A stretch of 64,000 nt of DNA from Diorhabda sublineata (Eukaryota > Arthropoda > Insecta > Coleoptera > Chrysomelidae): NCBI RefSeq assembly GCF_026230105.1, contig NC_079484.1, forward strand, positions 10,245,805 through 10,309,804, written 5' to 3'. The notes beneath the pieces are model-generated. The model saw only the letters and a program-made list of their open reading frames with translations, ran no database searches and was not told the origin of the DNA. Numbering within the stretch: position 1 is the stretch's first letter; every line of letters begins with the position of its first letter. The translations under genes and the position numbers were made by a program. Shown one piece after another: positions 23,202-34,599 of the stretch.

Positions 23202-23263
23202 TAAATAAATAAATAAATAAATATGTTATGGGTATATAACATGTTTATTTATTTATTTATTTA
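23202..23263. repeat. Near-perfect 28-bp hairpin built on TAAA repeats
   Basis: Arm 23202-23229 (TAAATAAA... ending ATATGTTAT) pairs with 23236-23263 (ATAACATG...TTTA) with 27 of 28 matches around a 6-base loop GGGTAT. It sits exactly at the truncated end of the Tigger transposase fragment. Confidence 0.9.
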
Positions 23264-23374
23264 CGGCTATCTTCGACTTCTTCTTCACGCCCTTTTCAAC
23301 TTCTCTTATGACAGCAACTTTTTCTGCTAAAGTCAGAGTTTTGTACATTCTTTTAGCAGAATCACACATCATGA
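23264..23374 (-). pseudogene. Tigger/pogo transposase N-terminus
   Basis: On the minus strand: SAKRMYKTLTLAEKVAVIRE followed by VEKGVKKKSKIAV. This is the CENP-B-type N-terminal helix-turn-helix of pogo/Tigger transposases ('kRk.LTLaeKveVIkevE.G.kk.dIa'). The frame ends abruptly in the TAAA hairpin, and the rest of the transposase is gone. Confidence 0.8.
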
Positions 23375-23668
23375 AATAAACCTAAACGGCAACACGAAGC
23401 AAAACTTTTAGAAACTGGCTCCGAAACGCACTCAATGGAAAACCAATTGCGAATGTCGGCTCTGACAGTTTTAACTTTGCTTTATAAGAGGGTGGTGGTA
23501 GCCATCAGCGGCGCGAGAGCATCTCTTCTCACCATCTAAATACGCACCTTCTTAAAAGTCGTCAGGTATCAATAAAACTCTGGCGCCCTTCTTTCAGAAA
23601 AAATCAGTCACCACGTTTGCTCTTTACTCTACTTTGTCTCTCTCCAATTCGCTCCCTCTCTCTTTCTC

Positions 23669-23736
23669 TACAGTTTGAAGGTGCAATTAAATCCGTCCCG
23701 TGAACTTGTCGTTTTTAATTGCACCTTCAAACTGTA
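23669..23736. repeat. Perfect 23-bp inverted repeat
   Basis: TACAGTTTGAAGGTGCAATT (23669 onward, arm to 23691) pairs exactly with 23714-23736 around a 22-base spacer. It lies in the 5' leader of the Tigger-like element. Confidence 0.95.
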
Positions 23737-23744
23737 CCATCAAT

Positions 23745-23919
23745 AATAAAATCGTCGCACCGGTTTTTGGGGAAAATCCAGCAGCCCTTATTCTCTTTTC
23801 AGTCGTTTCATACATTCGTCCTCTAATTGCAGTTCGAACTAGAAAACTATTTAGGAATGCTTTCTTAGCTCTGCCAGTAATAAAATTGTCGCGCCGATTT
23901 TTGGGAAAAACCAGCCGCC
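23745..23919. repeat. Direct duplication of about 41 bp, 134 bp apart
   Basis: AATAAAATCGTCGCACCGGT (from 23745) recurs as AATAAAATTGTCGCGCCGAT (from 23879), both followed by TTTTTGGG-AAAA-CCAGC-GCC. This is an old internal duplication within the Tigger leader. Confidence 0.75.
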
Positions 23920-24399
23920 GTCTGCAGTTCACCCATATTTCACACTTAAAAAATATCGTCGTCTTACCTAGAATCTGAAGATTTGAATTTTTCAATTTTT
24001 TTCAACACTAACAGTTCGAATGTTTTAATACATATGAACATACATAATTTATACAAGAAAAATTCGAATTTTTCAATTATTCGAACATCAAAAATTCGAA
24101 CTTTTCAATTATTTAAACGCCAAAAATTCGAATTTTTCGGTAATTTTAACACAGAAAATACGAATTTTTTTGATAATTCGAACTTCAAAAGTTCGAATTA
24201 TCGAGGTTTTTTTATATGTGTTAGTATAGGAATGTCAAGGGACCGACGCAAAAGTTCGAATTAACGAGGAATTCGAATTATCGGAGTTCGACATAAAAAT
24301 ATAAAATAACAATCTGACTAAATATAGTAATTATAATATATGTAATATCTTAAAAGTGGGTATAGTTAAGTAAATTTTTTCAAATTCTTGCTGAGTTGG

Positions 24400-25010
24400 G
24401 ACAAATGACAAGAGCGGGGAGAATTAGAATTTCGAGTATTTTAAAACAGAATTCGCAATACGTTCTACTACTCAAACCAAAAATATAACGAGTAACTCTT
24501 TTTTAAAGGCAAACCATATCGAAGTTGCAGTTCGAATAATAAAGAGTAGTAAGTTGTTAAAGCAATAAGAGAATCGAGCTGTTCAGACACAGATTTAATA
24601 GCAAAACAAGCAAAGGATAATTTTTTGCCAATTTTCCTACATGTACAGACCATTGAAGGGCACCGCCAATATGTAGATTGATCGAATTTGAGGATGGTAT
24701 TAAGTCACTGTTGAGTTTTAGAGCTGGTAAAGCTCCTCTATAGATTAAAAAAGTTTTCTCAATGTTTAAACAGAGATCGTTCGCGTCAGATCAGGACTTA
24801 ATAGTAATGAGATCTTTGCCTATGGTAGAATGTAAAGTTTGTATATCTGAAATACTCCAGGTTACAATGGCGTCGTCTGCGAATAAAGTGAATTTACCAT
24901 GAATTCGGTAATCTGTGATATCATTAATGAATAAAAAAAATCTGGACCCAAAACTGACCCATGTGACTGCTAGCTGGCAATTTACTTGAAACTTTGCCAT
25001 TAGCTCTTAA
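24400..25010 (-). pseudogene. CR1/Jockey-like reverse transcriptase, palm to thumb
   Basis: The minus strand reads FLFINDITDYRIHGKFTLFA then DDAIVTWSISDIQTLHSTIG and KDLITIKS, the 'PLLFlIYINDLpdy...LFADDtsi.ws' block with the catalytic F-A-D-D retained. Further on are a 'w..HV..L.KKLS.ACFAIksvSeqL' block (KKLSFACFAIKSVSEQLDSL) and YYSLLFELQLRYGLPL. The first palm motif and the endonuclease are absent. Frameshifts break the thumb. Confidence 0.9.
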
Positions 25011-25014
25011 TGAC

Positions 25015-26075
25015 TTTTCACCTAGTTAATTAGATAACAAATAAACGAGTTTGAAAAAATATAATATATTTAATATAAAATTAATATAGTTGCAAAGTGA
25101 ATGTATGTTCGAGTATGACACTGTATATAGACCCACGAACTATGATGATGAATATTGTTTTTAAAACAACCTGCATAGACAACCAGTAATGCATAATATC
25201 CAACACGATTAAAAGTTTTTTGTTATTTATGGCATTTGTTTACTTTGATTTGAATACTGTTTAAAATGATATGCAATGAATCCGTTTCCATATTATTCAT
25301 TTTGACATATGGAAATATAACCAAATAATAAAAATCAATTTAGTTTTGTTTTTTGATGAATACTTGAAATTAATTATATAAATGATTATATGCATATACT
25401 GGAATACATTATTAACAATCCCAATTGTTATCCACGAAAACACTACAAATAAAGGATAGATGAGAGAATATTGAAAACGTATATATCATTGAAACATCAA
25501 AAAACTAACAAAAAACTAAGATTTGACTAAGGGAAAATTCGGAGAAAAAGTATGCTCCTTAAAATAGTATTGAGTCTGAAATATAAACAGTTATGGGAAA
25601 AATGGAGTTAGCAAATGGTCACATAATAGAGAAGCCTATTTAAATTGATAAACAACAGCTTAAATGAAATGGAATACACTGTTATAATTAAAATGGAAAA
25701 GAAGTCAATTAGTTTACAAAGTCGGCAAAGTATTTCACAATAATGATAAATTATGATTACCATATATCAATTGAGTACGTTAGATCACATAAAGCATTAC
25801 AATAGGTATTTCAGGAATCTATAACCAAGATTCAGGTAGTTCACCTGACCGGATCACACTTTCCGAACAATTTTTGGAAGAAATTTCAAATTTAAAACAT
25901 GATACACATGATTCTCATATTTTCATTTTTTTTATAACTTAATTATTCTATTATTTGTTTAGTTTTATAATGCACAGTAGCAATTGCAAAACAAGTATGC
26001 AACAGTGAAGGAATAAAATGGACTTTCAGCACCTTTTAACAGTTCAAGTCGCAATGAGTAGATGGAATTTTCTCA
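25015..26075. other. Gene-free stretch
   Basis: AT-rich with no recognised feature. Confidence 0.5.
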
Positions 26076-26079
26076 GCCC

Positions 26080-27560
26080 TCCTTAAAATAGAACAGGAGG
26101 ATATCTTGACACATTAGATCTTGCCTTAGAAAAGGGACAAAGTGTCCAAAAGCAGAAAAGGAGGTCACCACTCATCTCAAATCCTTCAGATCGATCAATC
26201 CCAACTCGTTTCTATTTAAAACAATGGAAAAAGCTGAGAACAACTACATCAGAACAGAGATGGTAACTGCTCCCTCAGTGTCATTTCTCATACCAAACAA
26301 GCAAATATACGAAGACTGTACTGATACAATTGACAACTGGAATTCAGAACACTCTTGCTAACAAAGGAAACGTAGTAAGTGTCTTATTAGACATAGAAGG
26401 CGCCTTTGACATGACCCCAGACGATGCTGTCAAAAGAGCATTAGATAAGACAACCTCCAGATGGTTGGAGCAACTACTATCTACTAGAACAGCAGAAATG
26501 AAAGTAGAGCAAGACACTATTTCAATTACTTCTAACAGGGGTTTTTCACAAGGGGGAATCAGATCCCCACTTATGTGAAACTTAGTAGTAGACGAACTTT
26601 TATGTGGACTGATTGAACTCGGCAAAGGTTATGCAAGCGACATAATCATCTACGCAAGGGGATGTTTTAAGTATACACTCTGTAACATAGTTCAAAGAGG
26701 ACTCAACCATACAAAAATACGTCGATCGATGAGGCTAAACATCAATCCGAATAAGATCTACCTAATTTCCTTTAATATGAAGAAAAAACTCAGTCTGAAG
26801 CCCATTAAACTAGTGGAAGTGGAGTGGAAAATAGAGAGGAAATATTTGGAAACTTCTCTGGAACAAACATGGAAAGGAGAAAATCACTAAAGGCAAAAAA
26901 GCTTGATGGTGTGCAAAAACTTCGCAAGGAGAAATTGAGGCTGTAACCCAAAGATCCTACCGTAGATGTACAGGACAATTGTGAGACCAATCAACACATA
27001 TGGGGAAGTGGTTTGTGGTTTGGGGCTAGAGCTAGTCTGAATATCACAAGTAACAATCTTTCGAAGGTACAAAAACTGGTTTGCATACGTAAAACCAGAG
27101 CCATGAAATCGTGCTCAACACCAGCACTACAAATGATTCTTAATCTCCCACCTCTCCTCATAGTACTGAAAAGCGCAGATAAAACATCACTTAGAATGTT
27201 AGAGACGGAATCACCATCGAAAAAATTTAGCTTTGAGAAAAAAATCACCTCAACTCCAAACTGTAGAGGAAAGTAGGATCAGAAGACCATACAAGAAATG
27301 AGCAGAAATGCCATTAAATGGTGTATCTAAAGTAGCAGATAGAACTGGAATAAGTGTGTACGAGCCCAGAACCAAACACTATAAAAGACAGGGCAATATA
27401 CCAAACATTTTTAAGTAGAAATTTATGCAATTAGAAAATGTGTACAGCTCAATCTAGAGAGGAACTATCGCAAACAGGAGATTATCATGCTGTCCGATAA
27501 CCAAGCAACCATTAGAGCTTTAAGCTCGTTTGGTATTTCCTAGGAAAATTAAAGTAAAAA
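26080..27560 (+). pseudogene. RNase H-bearing non-LTR retrotransposon (RT plus RNase H), I/Loa/R1 group
   Basis: In order: a HLKSFRSINPNSFLFKTMEK remnant ('kdfRPIsLtSFLLKtlEK'); LTTGIQNTLANKGNVVSVLL then DIEGAFD (first palm Asp intact); FSQGGIRSPLM and NLVVDELL ('cpQGGvlSPLlWNLvvDeLL'); and a YASDIII block in place of YADD, so the catalytic dyad is damaged. Then LNINPNKIYLI, a 'YTa.VRPi.tYGa.vW' remnant, LNLPPL, and finally MLSDNQATIRAL ('i.SDsQAAikAL'), part of an RNase H domain. Stops and shifts abound. Confidence 0.92.
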
Positions 27561-27564
27561 TATC

Positions 27565-28310
27565 AAGTTACCTTAAGATGATTTAGCCTACCACTTTATC
27601 TTAAGTAACTCTTTTCTAATAACTTTATGATTCTACTTCTACAAAAAATTGGAAGGTACAGAAGTGCAACAATAACTTTGATAAATATGTAGTTTCATGT
27701 TGCTTTTTTTTAAATTTTAAATCACTGAATATCTTGTTTCGAGGTGCAACGGCAATCTGCTCCCAAATTAAAAATCCATTTCTTTTATACCGTTTTTCCA
27801 GATTGCAAAGGTGAAGATTGCCGGGATGAACAAAACAATTTAATGACACATAACTCCGGAGATTAGGCTTTTAGAAACCTAGGTAAGATGTGTTCATAAC
27901 TTTTTATTTAGTTTGAGTTAAAGTGAAAATTATATATCAACTGTGGAATCTGTGAAGCATCAAATATTTCTTCTTTTATCATCATCCCACATGGTATCAC
28001 TCTTTGGTTGTTTGTGACATCGCTTGAAAGATGTTCTTGCGGGCCATGATCAACAAAACGTTCCAATATTTGAAATAATAACAATGAAATTGATAAACCT
28101 ATACCGTTTACCGATTCGTCGACATTTTATTTAGATATTTTCTATGATGGGTGATGGGATACTGGAATCAGATATCAAATTATCCTGTCAAAAACAAAGT
28201 GACGTAATAGAAAACTCGTTGCAACAGAATCTACTTTTTTATTTGTATAAATATCATATAAGGATTCTCGTATACATTAGTTACACGATGCTGTCTTTCC
28301 ACCACTAATA
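27565..28310. other. Gene-free stretch
   Basis: Nothing was recognised between the RNase H remnant and the mariner inverted repeat. Confidence 0.5.
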
Positions 28311-28315
28311 TATAA

Positions 28316-29485
28316 TACAAGAGTTGTTACTTAAGTTTTGAGAAATAAAAACAAATAAATATAATAGGATATGGCTCCAATGTTCAAAATATTCTCCATT
28401 AAGATCAAAACACTTTTGCATGTATTTAAACCAATTGTCAAATTTTTTCCATTTCGATTGAGGTACCTCCAAAACACGAGATTTGGTCGCATCAGCCGCT
28501 TCTTCAGGTGTAGAAAAATGTTGACGTCACAATTTATTTTTGACCTGCGGTTATAAGAAGAAAACATTGGGTGCCAAACAAAGATTGAATGGCAAATAAC
28601 CCATCAACTCCATGTTTTGATTGTTCAAAAATGTTTTTAAACGTTTCTGGCAAACTAATGATGGTGTATCATCCATAATTGACCGTTAGTTATTTCTAGA
28701 AAATAAGCTGCTATTTGCTTGCGCAAAAAACTTTTGTTGGATTTGGATCGTTTTGAAAGACGCATACAGTCGGTTGCTTAGTTTCGGGTTCATATGCATA
28801 GATCCATCATTCATCGTCTGTCACGATCTTATAGACGTAATTTGAGGCACCGCGATTGAATTTTTTCAGTATCTCTTTGTACCAATCGAGCTTTGTTTGA
28901 GCTATTGTCAAATTATGCGCTAATCAACGCGAATAAATTTCTTTGACACCAAAAATTTCATGCAATAATTAATGTATGAGTGTGGAACTAATGCTCAATT
29001 ATGCCTCAATTTCACGCTATGTCGCATGACGATCAGCATCAGCATAGATGTTTTCTGGTACAACAACCGATTTTGACGACCTTCACGAAATTCATTCTGT
29101 AGCGAAGTGCAGCCACGACTGAATTCGGAAAACCAATGAAACATGGTCGTTTGAGATGGTGCTGTTGGAGCTACCTACTTCAAACTTGGTCAAACAGAAG
29201 ACAACAACAATTGACTTTCCGTTTCCATATTGATTTCTGTAGCTATTTTTATTTTTATATACATTGACATATTATAACATTATTAAAAGTTCTCCTTTTT
29301 TAATTTGAATTTAACCCAAGAGGTGCTCCATCACCAAAAGTCGAAGCGAGTTAATCGACACTTTCTGACTACGTTTACAATTGAAAATGTCAAACTTTAT
29401 GATGGCAATCGTCATATTGACATTTGACAATTGACATATTCACTTCGGTGTTGCCGTATCTCAAAACTTAACTAGCAGTATTGAT
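28316..29485 (-). mobile_element. Mariner subfamily A copy 2, near full length with inverted ends
   Basis: The left end (28321-28345, ...TTAAGTTTTGAGA) and the right end (29459-29478, TCTCAAAACTTAACTAGCAG) are inverted. The plus-strand TA follows the right end at 29479. The minus strand encodes, through shifts and stops, a GRxxKSVVVPENIYAD block, WYKEILKKFNRGAS, YKIVTDDEWWIYAYEPETKQ (first catalytic Asp kept), VFQNDPNPTKV, and C-terminal KNKL-rQhFStPEEA..A and VPQ.kWKK..nWf..MQKC. About 1.16 kb, the size of a complete mariner. It shares CATAGATCCATCATTCATCG and neighbouring bases with the 63.3 kb copy. Confidence 0.85.
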
Positions 29486-29489
29486 ATAA

Positions 29490-30295
29490 CGAATTTCTAG
29501 TATTTTAGAAACACATAACTGCAAAGGATTCTCGAGTTATATACCGTTTAATAAACAAGAAATAATCTGGAAGTCACAGTTACTTTTATATTATATAAAT
29601 GTAGAACAGACTCAAAACAGTTGGGTTTTTTGAATAAGTGTAGTACTTATGCTTTAGTGGTTAATTGAATTTGAAAATGAACGATTTATCATTTCAATCG
29701 GACATCATTTTGCGATAATGTTTTCTAAAAACTTGGTTCAACTTTAAAGAAAAAAGAATATATCGGAACCTAATCTAAACATGCTGAATATTTTCTCCTA
29801 AGATATACTATTTAGTTAATTCCTGTACAATTTATTCTCATATAATTTCACATACATTTTACAAACTTTTCACTTGTTTTCGCAAATAGAAGTGTTTATT
29901 ATTTAACTTTGGAGGGAAATATGATATATAGGAAAGGATAAATCAAGTCTTCGTTGGTTACTCATTAGTTGGGGATGAAATTTCTCACTTATTTGCGAGC
30001 TCATATTATATTCAGTTGTAGTGGTTTATGTGCGTTGGAGATGTATCATGTAGACTTTAAAGGTGATGAAATGGAAACGAATACCTTACTGACAGTGTTT
30101 TATAGCACCCAATCTATAGTCCCTCAACTATAATAAATTTACATACGTTCAAAAATTCTATACTTTGTTCATATAACTGTTTAAGATCAAAATTCTATTA
30201 AAAGATGGTATACATAAATAAAACTTTAGGATTATTGACTTATTACATTTTATTCAAAGTTGGTTTCGCTAGAATAGTATAAATTGATCAATATG
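29490..30295. other. Gene-free stretch
   Basis: Nothing was recognised. Confidence 0.5.
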
Positions 30296-30299
30296 GGTG

Positions 30300-31870
30300 G
30301 AGAGAGATAGAGAAAGAGAGAGGGAGCAATGCTTTATTGGCAAAACATTGTTATAATTTGTATACACAAGCTTGTAAAAACTAAAAAATGAACATAAAAT
30401 CAACTAAATAAAGATATAAATAAGTAATATGGAATTTTAATATTCAGAAGAAAATGAGAAGAAAGTTATAGGTAGTAGAAATAGGTATTAATTAGTATAT
30501 AAGTTCATAGTAAAAATTAAACCAGTATGTAGCATACCTGGAATTAATTATTATTATTAGAGTAGAAGTGGTTTACAGAGTAGAAGGCGCATTCCAGTAA
30601 ATATGCCCTCAAATTATTTTGAAATGCAGTAAATGATGTCGATTTGATTTCAATTTGAACATGATTATACATTTTTTTCACATTGTGAAATATTGAGCAC
30701 ACTAATTCTGAACGTGGAGTAGGTAGGTAAAGGTCGTGCTCCACGTTCCTAAGTAGATAGCCGTGCCACGATCTTTCTCAAATTGGAGAAATGTGCTTAC
30801 TAATTAGGCAAACGGATTCAAAGATGAATAAGGAAGGGAGAGTCAGAATTTTTAATTTTTTGAAGAAGTCCCTGCACTGAGCCCTGTTGTTTAGTCCGAG
30901 TAAATATCTAACAACTCTCTTTTGTAGTTTGAAGATTCGCTCAAATTGAGTAGCACCACAAGTACCCCAAAAAAGGGAAGAGCATATCGGAGATGCGTCT
31001 CAATAAAGACATAATACACAGTTAAGTAGGTGGATAAGTTCAGTTCTTTGGAAACTGATCTCAGCGCAAAACAGGAGGAACTTAATTTTTTAGATATGGC
31101 GGCAATATGTAACTCCCATTTTAAGAAATTGTTCACAACAAGCCCTAAGAATATTATAGATTCAACGACGTCAATGGTGGTGTTATTTAATAAAAAATGC
31201 TATAATGTATTATTATATGATAAAACTTTGGTTTTAGAAACGTTGAGACAGAGAAGATTGGAATCGCACCATGATTTAAGGGTAATTAGGTCACTAGATA
31301 TGGTCCTATGAAGTGCCGTGAGATCAGGGTTGCTCCAAGAGAAATTAGTGTCATCTGCAAATAGACATATTTTACCACTGATGTCTAGATAGACGTTTAT
31401 ATACAGAATAAACCAAAATAGAGCCTTGTACTAAGCTTTGGGGCACTCCACATTCTATTGGCTTGTAAGATGACATCGTTGTATCTACCCTTACAAGCTA
31501 ACTTCTGTTAGTATTGCAATTTGTTGATCAAAATATTATGATCGGAAGCCTTAGAAACATCACAAATAGAGGAAGAATATAGTATCATTTATACATTTGT
31601 AACTTACGAGTAAAACCCAAATTGATGGGTAGTAAGTATTTTATTTTTAAACAGAAATGATAAAAGCCTCTTTTTAAGCAATATTTCTATGATCTTAGAT
31701 AACGTGGGAAGGAATGCAATTGGGCGATAATTCGATATTTAATTTTTATCTTCACCTTTATGCAGAGGTATATTTATACCCGTGTCAAGGCAATTGAGAA
31801 AAGTGCAATTTTGAAATAAAACATTAATTAAAGTGTTGAGGTGATTTAAATTGCAATCAGGCAGACTCGA
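30300..31870 (-). pseudogene. CR1-like non-LTR retrotransposon, RT and 3' end, copy 1
   Basis: The minus strand from 31870 has LNTLINVLFQNCTFLNCLDT, a SNYRPIAFLPTLSKIIEILL block ('nYRPIsiLP.lSKi.E'), HQFGF, then a 'DvSKAsDHniLi.KL' remnant. Next come ISKKLSSSCFALRSVSKELN, a GTCGATQFERIFKLQKR remnant, LKILTLPSLFIFESV, HDLYLPTPRSELV and NNLRAYLLECAFYSVNHFYS. The 3' end (30300-30330) is a CT-rich microsatellite after AATAAAGCA in minus orientation. Internal deletions remove part of the palm. The same C-terminus and tail recur at 44.99-45.62 kb. Confidence 0.9.
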
Positions 31871-31879
31871 AAGTTTTGA

Positions 31880-33020
31880 TCAGTTCCAGATGAATTAAAG
31901 GATTTTATATATTTTTTGATACATTTGGATACATATATGGAATGTTGCTTTGAAAATTATTTTAATTCGACATATGGAAATAGAAGTCTTTTTTTGTAAG
32001 AGTAGATATTGTTTGATTGATTGCCATGATTGACAAATTGGCAGGGATCCATGTTGGGTTTAAAGGATTTCAACAATATTCAGTGATTAGATTGCATTGA
32101 GCTCCAGAGTCTAATAACGCTCTACATGCTGGAAAATTGCCTTGACCATCTTTTAGTTTAAAAAATGGATGTATTTATAAGTTTATAATTTTGAGTATGG
32201 GGCTCTTCTAAAGATTCCAAAACATCTTGTCTTTCTTCTAAAAATTCTAGAAAATTGTATAGTGTAGGTAATTTCAGAAGAAGTACAAAATTCTTTCTTT
32301 TTATTTCTAGTCATTTTATCAAGTTTATTGTAAATGATATGAATAATAGTCATATCCCAAAGGGTTTCTTTGGAAAGCTTCATTCCTTCAAGTGATATGT
32401 TTTGAAACGTCATCTACTAAATCAATGTGGATTTCATTATAGGATTAATATTGAAAAGTGCTTCTCATTTCTCACAAAGTTTTTGCCAAGCTCTCTGATA
32501 GTCTTGAGATTCATCACATCTGGAGATGACTCGTTTTGCATTCCCTTCTAGAGCAGCATTTAAAAAGTTATATTTCCTAGTATCATTTAGATAGGTATAT
32601 GAATCAATTGTTGACACAAAATGTTTCCTGAATTCTAGCCATTGATCATAATCACCTTTAAGGACAGGTAGGTAAATTTTAGAATGTAAAAGATTTGATA
32701 ATGAATCTTTGACTGATAAAGAAATTACTATTGTTGCAGGACCTGTTCTTTTTGAAATGTAATCTTTTAGAAATGATAAATTGCTATAGTATTTGTTCTC
32801 AAAAGGCTCCTGTTCATCAAACTGTCGCTCTAGTTCTTCTTTTATACAACGTTCTTCTATTAACCCTTGTATATTTTCAAATTAATGAATTAGATTAATA
32901 TTATTGTCAATACCGTGATTGAATATGTATTAAATCAGGTGATATGGCCCAATCCTTGATTGATTTGATATACTTTTCAAAATTCATTAAACGTTTTTTA
33001 ATAGTTCACCTATTTCTAGC
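31880..33020 (-). pseudogene. BEL/Pao LTR retrotransposon gag and protease relic
   Basis: The minus strand encodes LPVLKGDYDQWLEFRKHFVS and AALEGNAKRVISRCDE, the DUF1759 capsid-like domain of BEL/Pao gag ('LP.fdG.y.eW..F.d.F...i'), followed through shifts by a 'LEGMKLSKET' and 'TLYNFLEFLEERQDVLE' continuation. Then a retroviral-type aspartic protease block, ACRALLDSGAQCNLITE, is in place with its D-S-G triad. RT, RNase H and integrase are not seen. The relic ends against the CR1-like fragment near 31.88 kb. No intact frame remains. Confidence 0.8.
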
Positions 33021-33243
33021 AGTTGTTCAAATTTACATCAGCAATTATAATAGAAAGTAATTATTAATTGTATCTTATTTGATGTGCGTGTGAAAGTAAT
33101 GCTTGAATGACTGATAGTTTTTTGGTACAAATCAAAAAAATGCTCTAGCAATAATAATCTTAATGACCATAGTGAATAAAGATGAAAATAGAATCGGACT
33201 GACATTTGTCTAGCCTGGCTACTGGTTGCACATCCGACCAAAT

Positions 33244-33648
33244 TGATATTCTCCGAAGCGTTGCTGTTACCGTCTTAAAACATGACTGGAAGATTAGAAC
33301 ACAAACTTTAAACTTTTAGACTCTTTGTATATAATTTATAGTTATTATTTGAATTGATTGGAAATTTGTGTAATACTAAACTTATCCACACATCCGGCTC
33401 TTGAAAAACCAGAAATTGTAATTATGTTGGATTGTTCGTTATTTTATTAATTGTAAATGTGAATAAGTGAGACTATACTTTCGTTGGAAGATTATTTTTA
33501 ATTTATCATGATTATTTTCACAGTATTCCGACACACGATTCAACTCTTACTGCCTTGCACGATCGTTATAAAAAGTTCTTTCAATATAAATCACAGATTA
33601 TAAAAACTTATATAAAAACCCTTGCCGACAATTTTGTTTGATATACCA
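33244..33648 (-). repeat. Possible LTR of the BEL/Pao relic
   Basis: Just upstream (minus strand) of the gag relic is a 405-bp segment that starts TGGTATATC and ends GAATATCA on the minus strand, i.e. TG...CA boundaries. It is followed after three bases by TGGTCGGATGTG, a plausible primer-binding site beginning TGG. No second LTR was found in the window to confirm it. Confidence 0.4.
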
Positions 33649-33916
33649 TAGGCGTAGATACTTCATTTTATAAATTTATTATTTTTATAGATACTTTGGA
33701 AAATATGTATATCTTATGCACGAAAGTATTCGCTAGAAGGCAATTAACCTGGAACTTGGAAAAAAATCATTATTATACCTAGTTAACTTGCTAAAACTGA
33801 ATAATAAATTATAAAACGTGAGTAGACGAGTGACATGGAATATGAATGTGAATAGACGAGTAAATGGGAGTTTGGTTTAAACAGACGTGAACTGAGCCTT
33901 TTTTCTACGCCATTCG

Positions 33917-34340
33917 CAGAGCCGAGCCTAGGGTATTCGCCGCCCGGGTGCAAGAACAAAATATGCCGTCCTATTAGCGTACCTAGTCGAAATTTGATTA
34001 GTGAGGCGAGATATGAGGTAAATTTCGGATAGAAAAGTGCCTATTAATATATTCTGTCGTTTTTTCGGCAAACGGCTTATTATTTATTGTTACCTATTTA
34101 TTATCTTTTCTACGCCGCGCAAATAGCCCGAACGCTCAACGTACTATTTTGGTATTGTTGTAATTATAGAAAACAATATTTCGAAGAAATGGCGCTATCA
34201 AAGAAAGAAACTTTGCGCTTTGCGACTAAATATTTTTGCATGACGGTGTTCTGTTATTTTCGTTTACAGACATTTTGCCTTTTGCCGCCCCGTGTTGGTG
34301 CCGCTCGGGTGTCATGCACCCCCGGCACGGCTCTGCTCTG
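33917..34340. mobile_element. Non-autonomous hAT element with 8-bp target duplication
   Basis: The left end is CAGAGCCGAGCCTAGGG, and the right end read in reverse is CAGAGCAGAGCCGTGCCGGG, where the CAGAG is doubled. Flanking octamers are GCCATTCG (33909-33916) and CCCATTCG (34341-34348), 7 of 8 identical. It is 424 bp with no transposase. The host repeat is uninterrupted at 1569-1576 (CGAATGGG on the opposite reading), which serves as a paralogous empty site. Confidence 0.85.
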
Positions 34341-34399
34341 CCCATTCGTTTTTTATGCCAGGAAAACGAAATTTCAAAGCAAAAAGCATAAAGTAAAAT

Positions 34400-34520
34400 A
34401 AATTATTTGCAAATAATAAATATATTTTATATATTTATTATATATTTATATATTATATATTTATATATTATATATTTATATTATATATTATATTTATTAT
34501 TATTTATATTAAAATTATAA
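34400..34520. repeat. AT-rich short tandem repeat
   Basis: Reiterated TATATTTATATAT-like units of about 12-13 bp. Confidence 0.8.
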
Positions 34521-34599
34521 ATAATAATGGTAGTCAGAATCGTCTGAACTAGAGTCATCATTTGATTGGATTACATTTTCGTAATTCTGATTTCACGTT

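Larger units (their letters stand above)
23086..24290 (-). mobile_element. Rearranged Tigger/pogo-like element
   Basis: The right end (to 24290) read in reverse begins TATGTCGAACTCCGATAATT, the typical Tigger terminus (CAGTCGAAC...CGATAATTCGAA). The left end starts TACAGTCGAACT at 23084. However, most of the left end (23099-23150) matches the right end in the same orientation (GGACCG..GCAAAAGTTCGAAT...GGAGTT), not inverted. Inside are a transposase N-terminus on the minus strand, a long series of AATTCGAATTTTTC-like words (23970-24200) and two hairpins. It is a decayed, internally deleted and rearranged copy. Confidence 0.7.
33769..34570 (-). repeat. Interspersed repeat, proximal half, copy 3 (interrupted)
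   Basis: Matches 1425-1706 read in reverse, but is split by the hAT element at 33917-34340. An AT-rich run (34400-34520) has also expanded within it. Confidence 0.7.
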
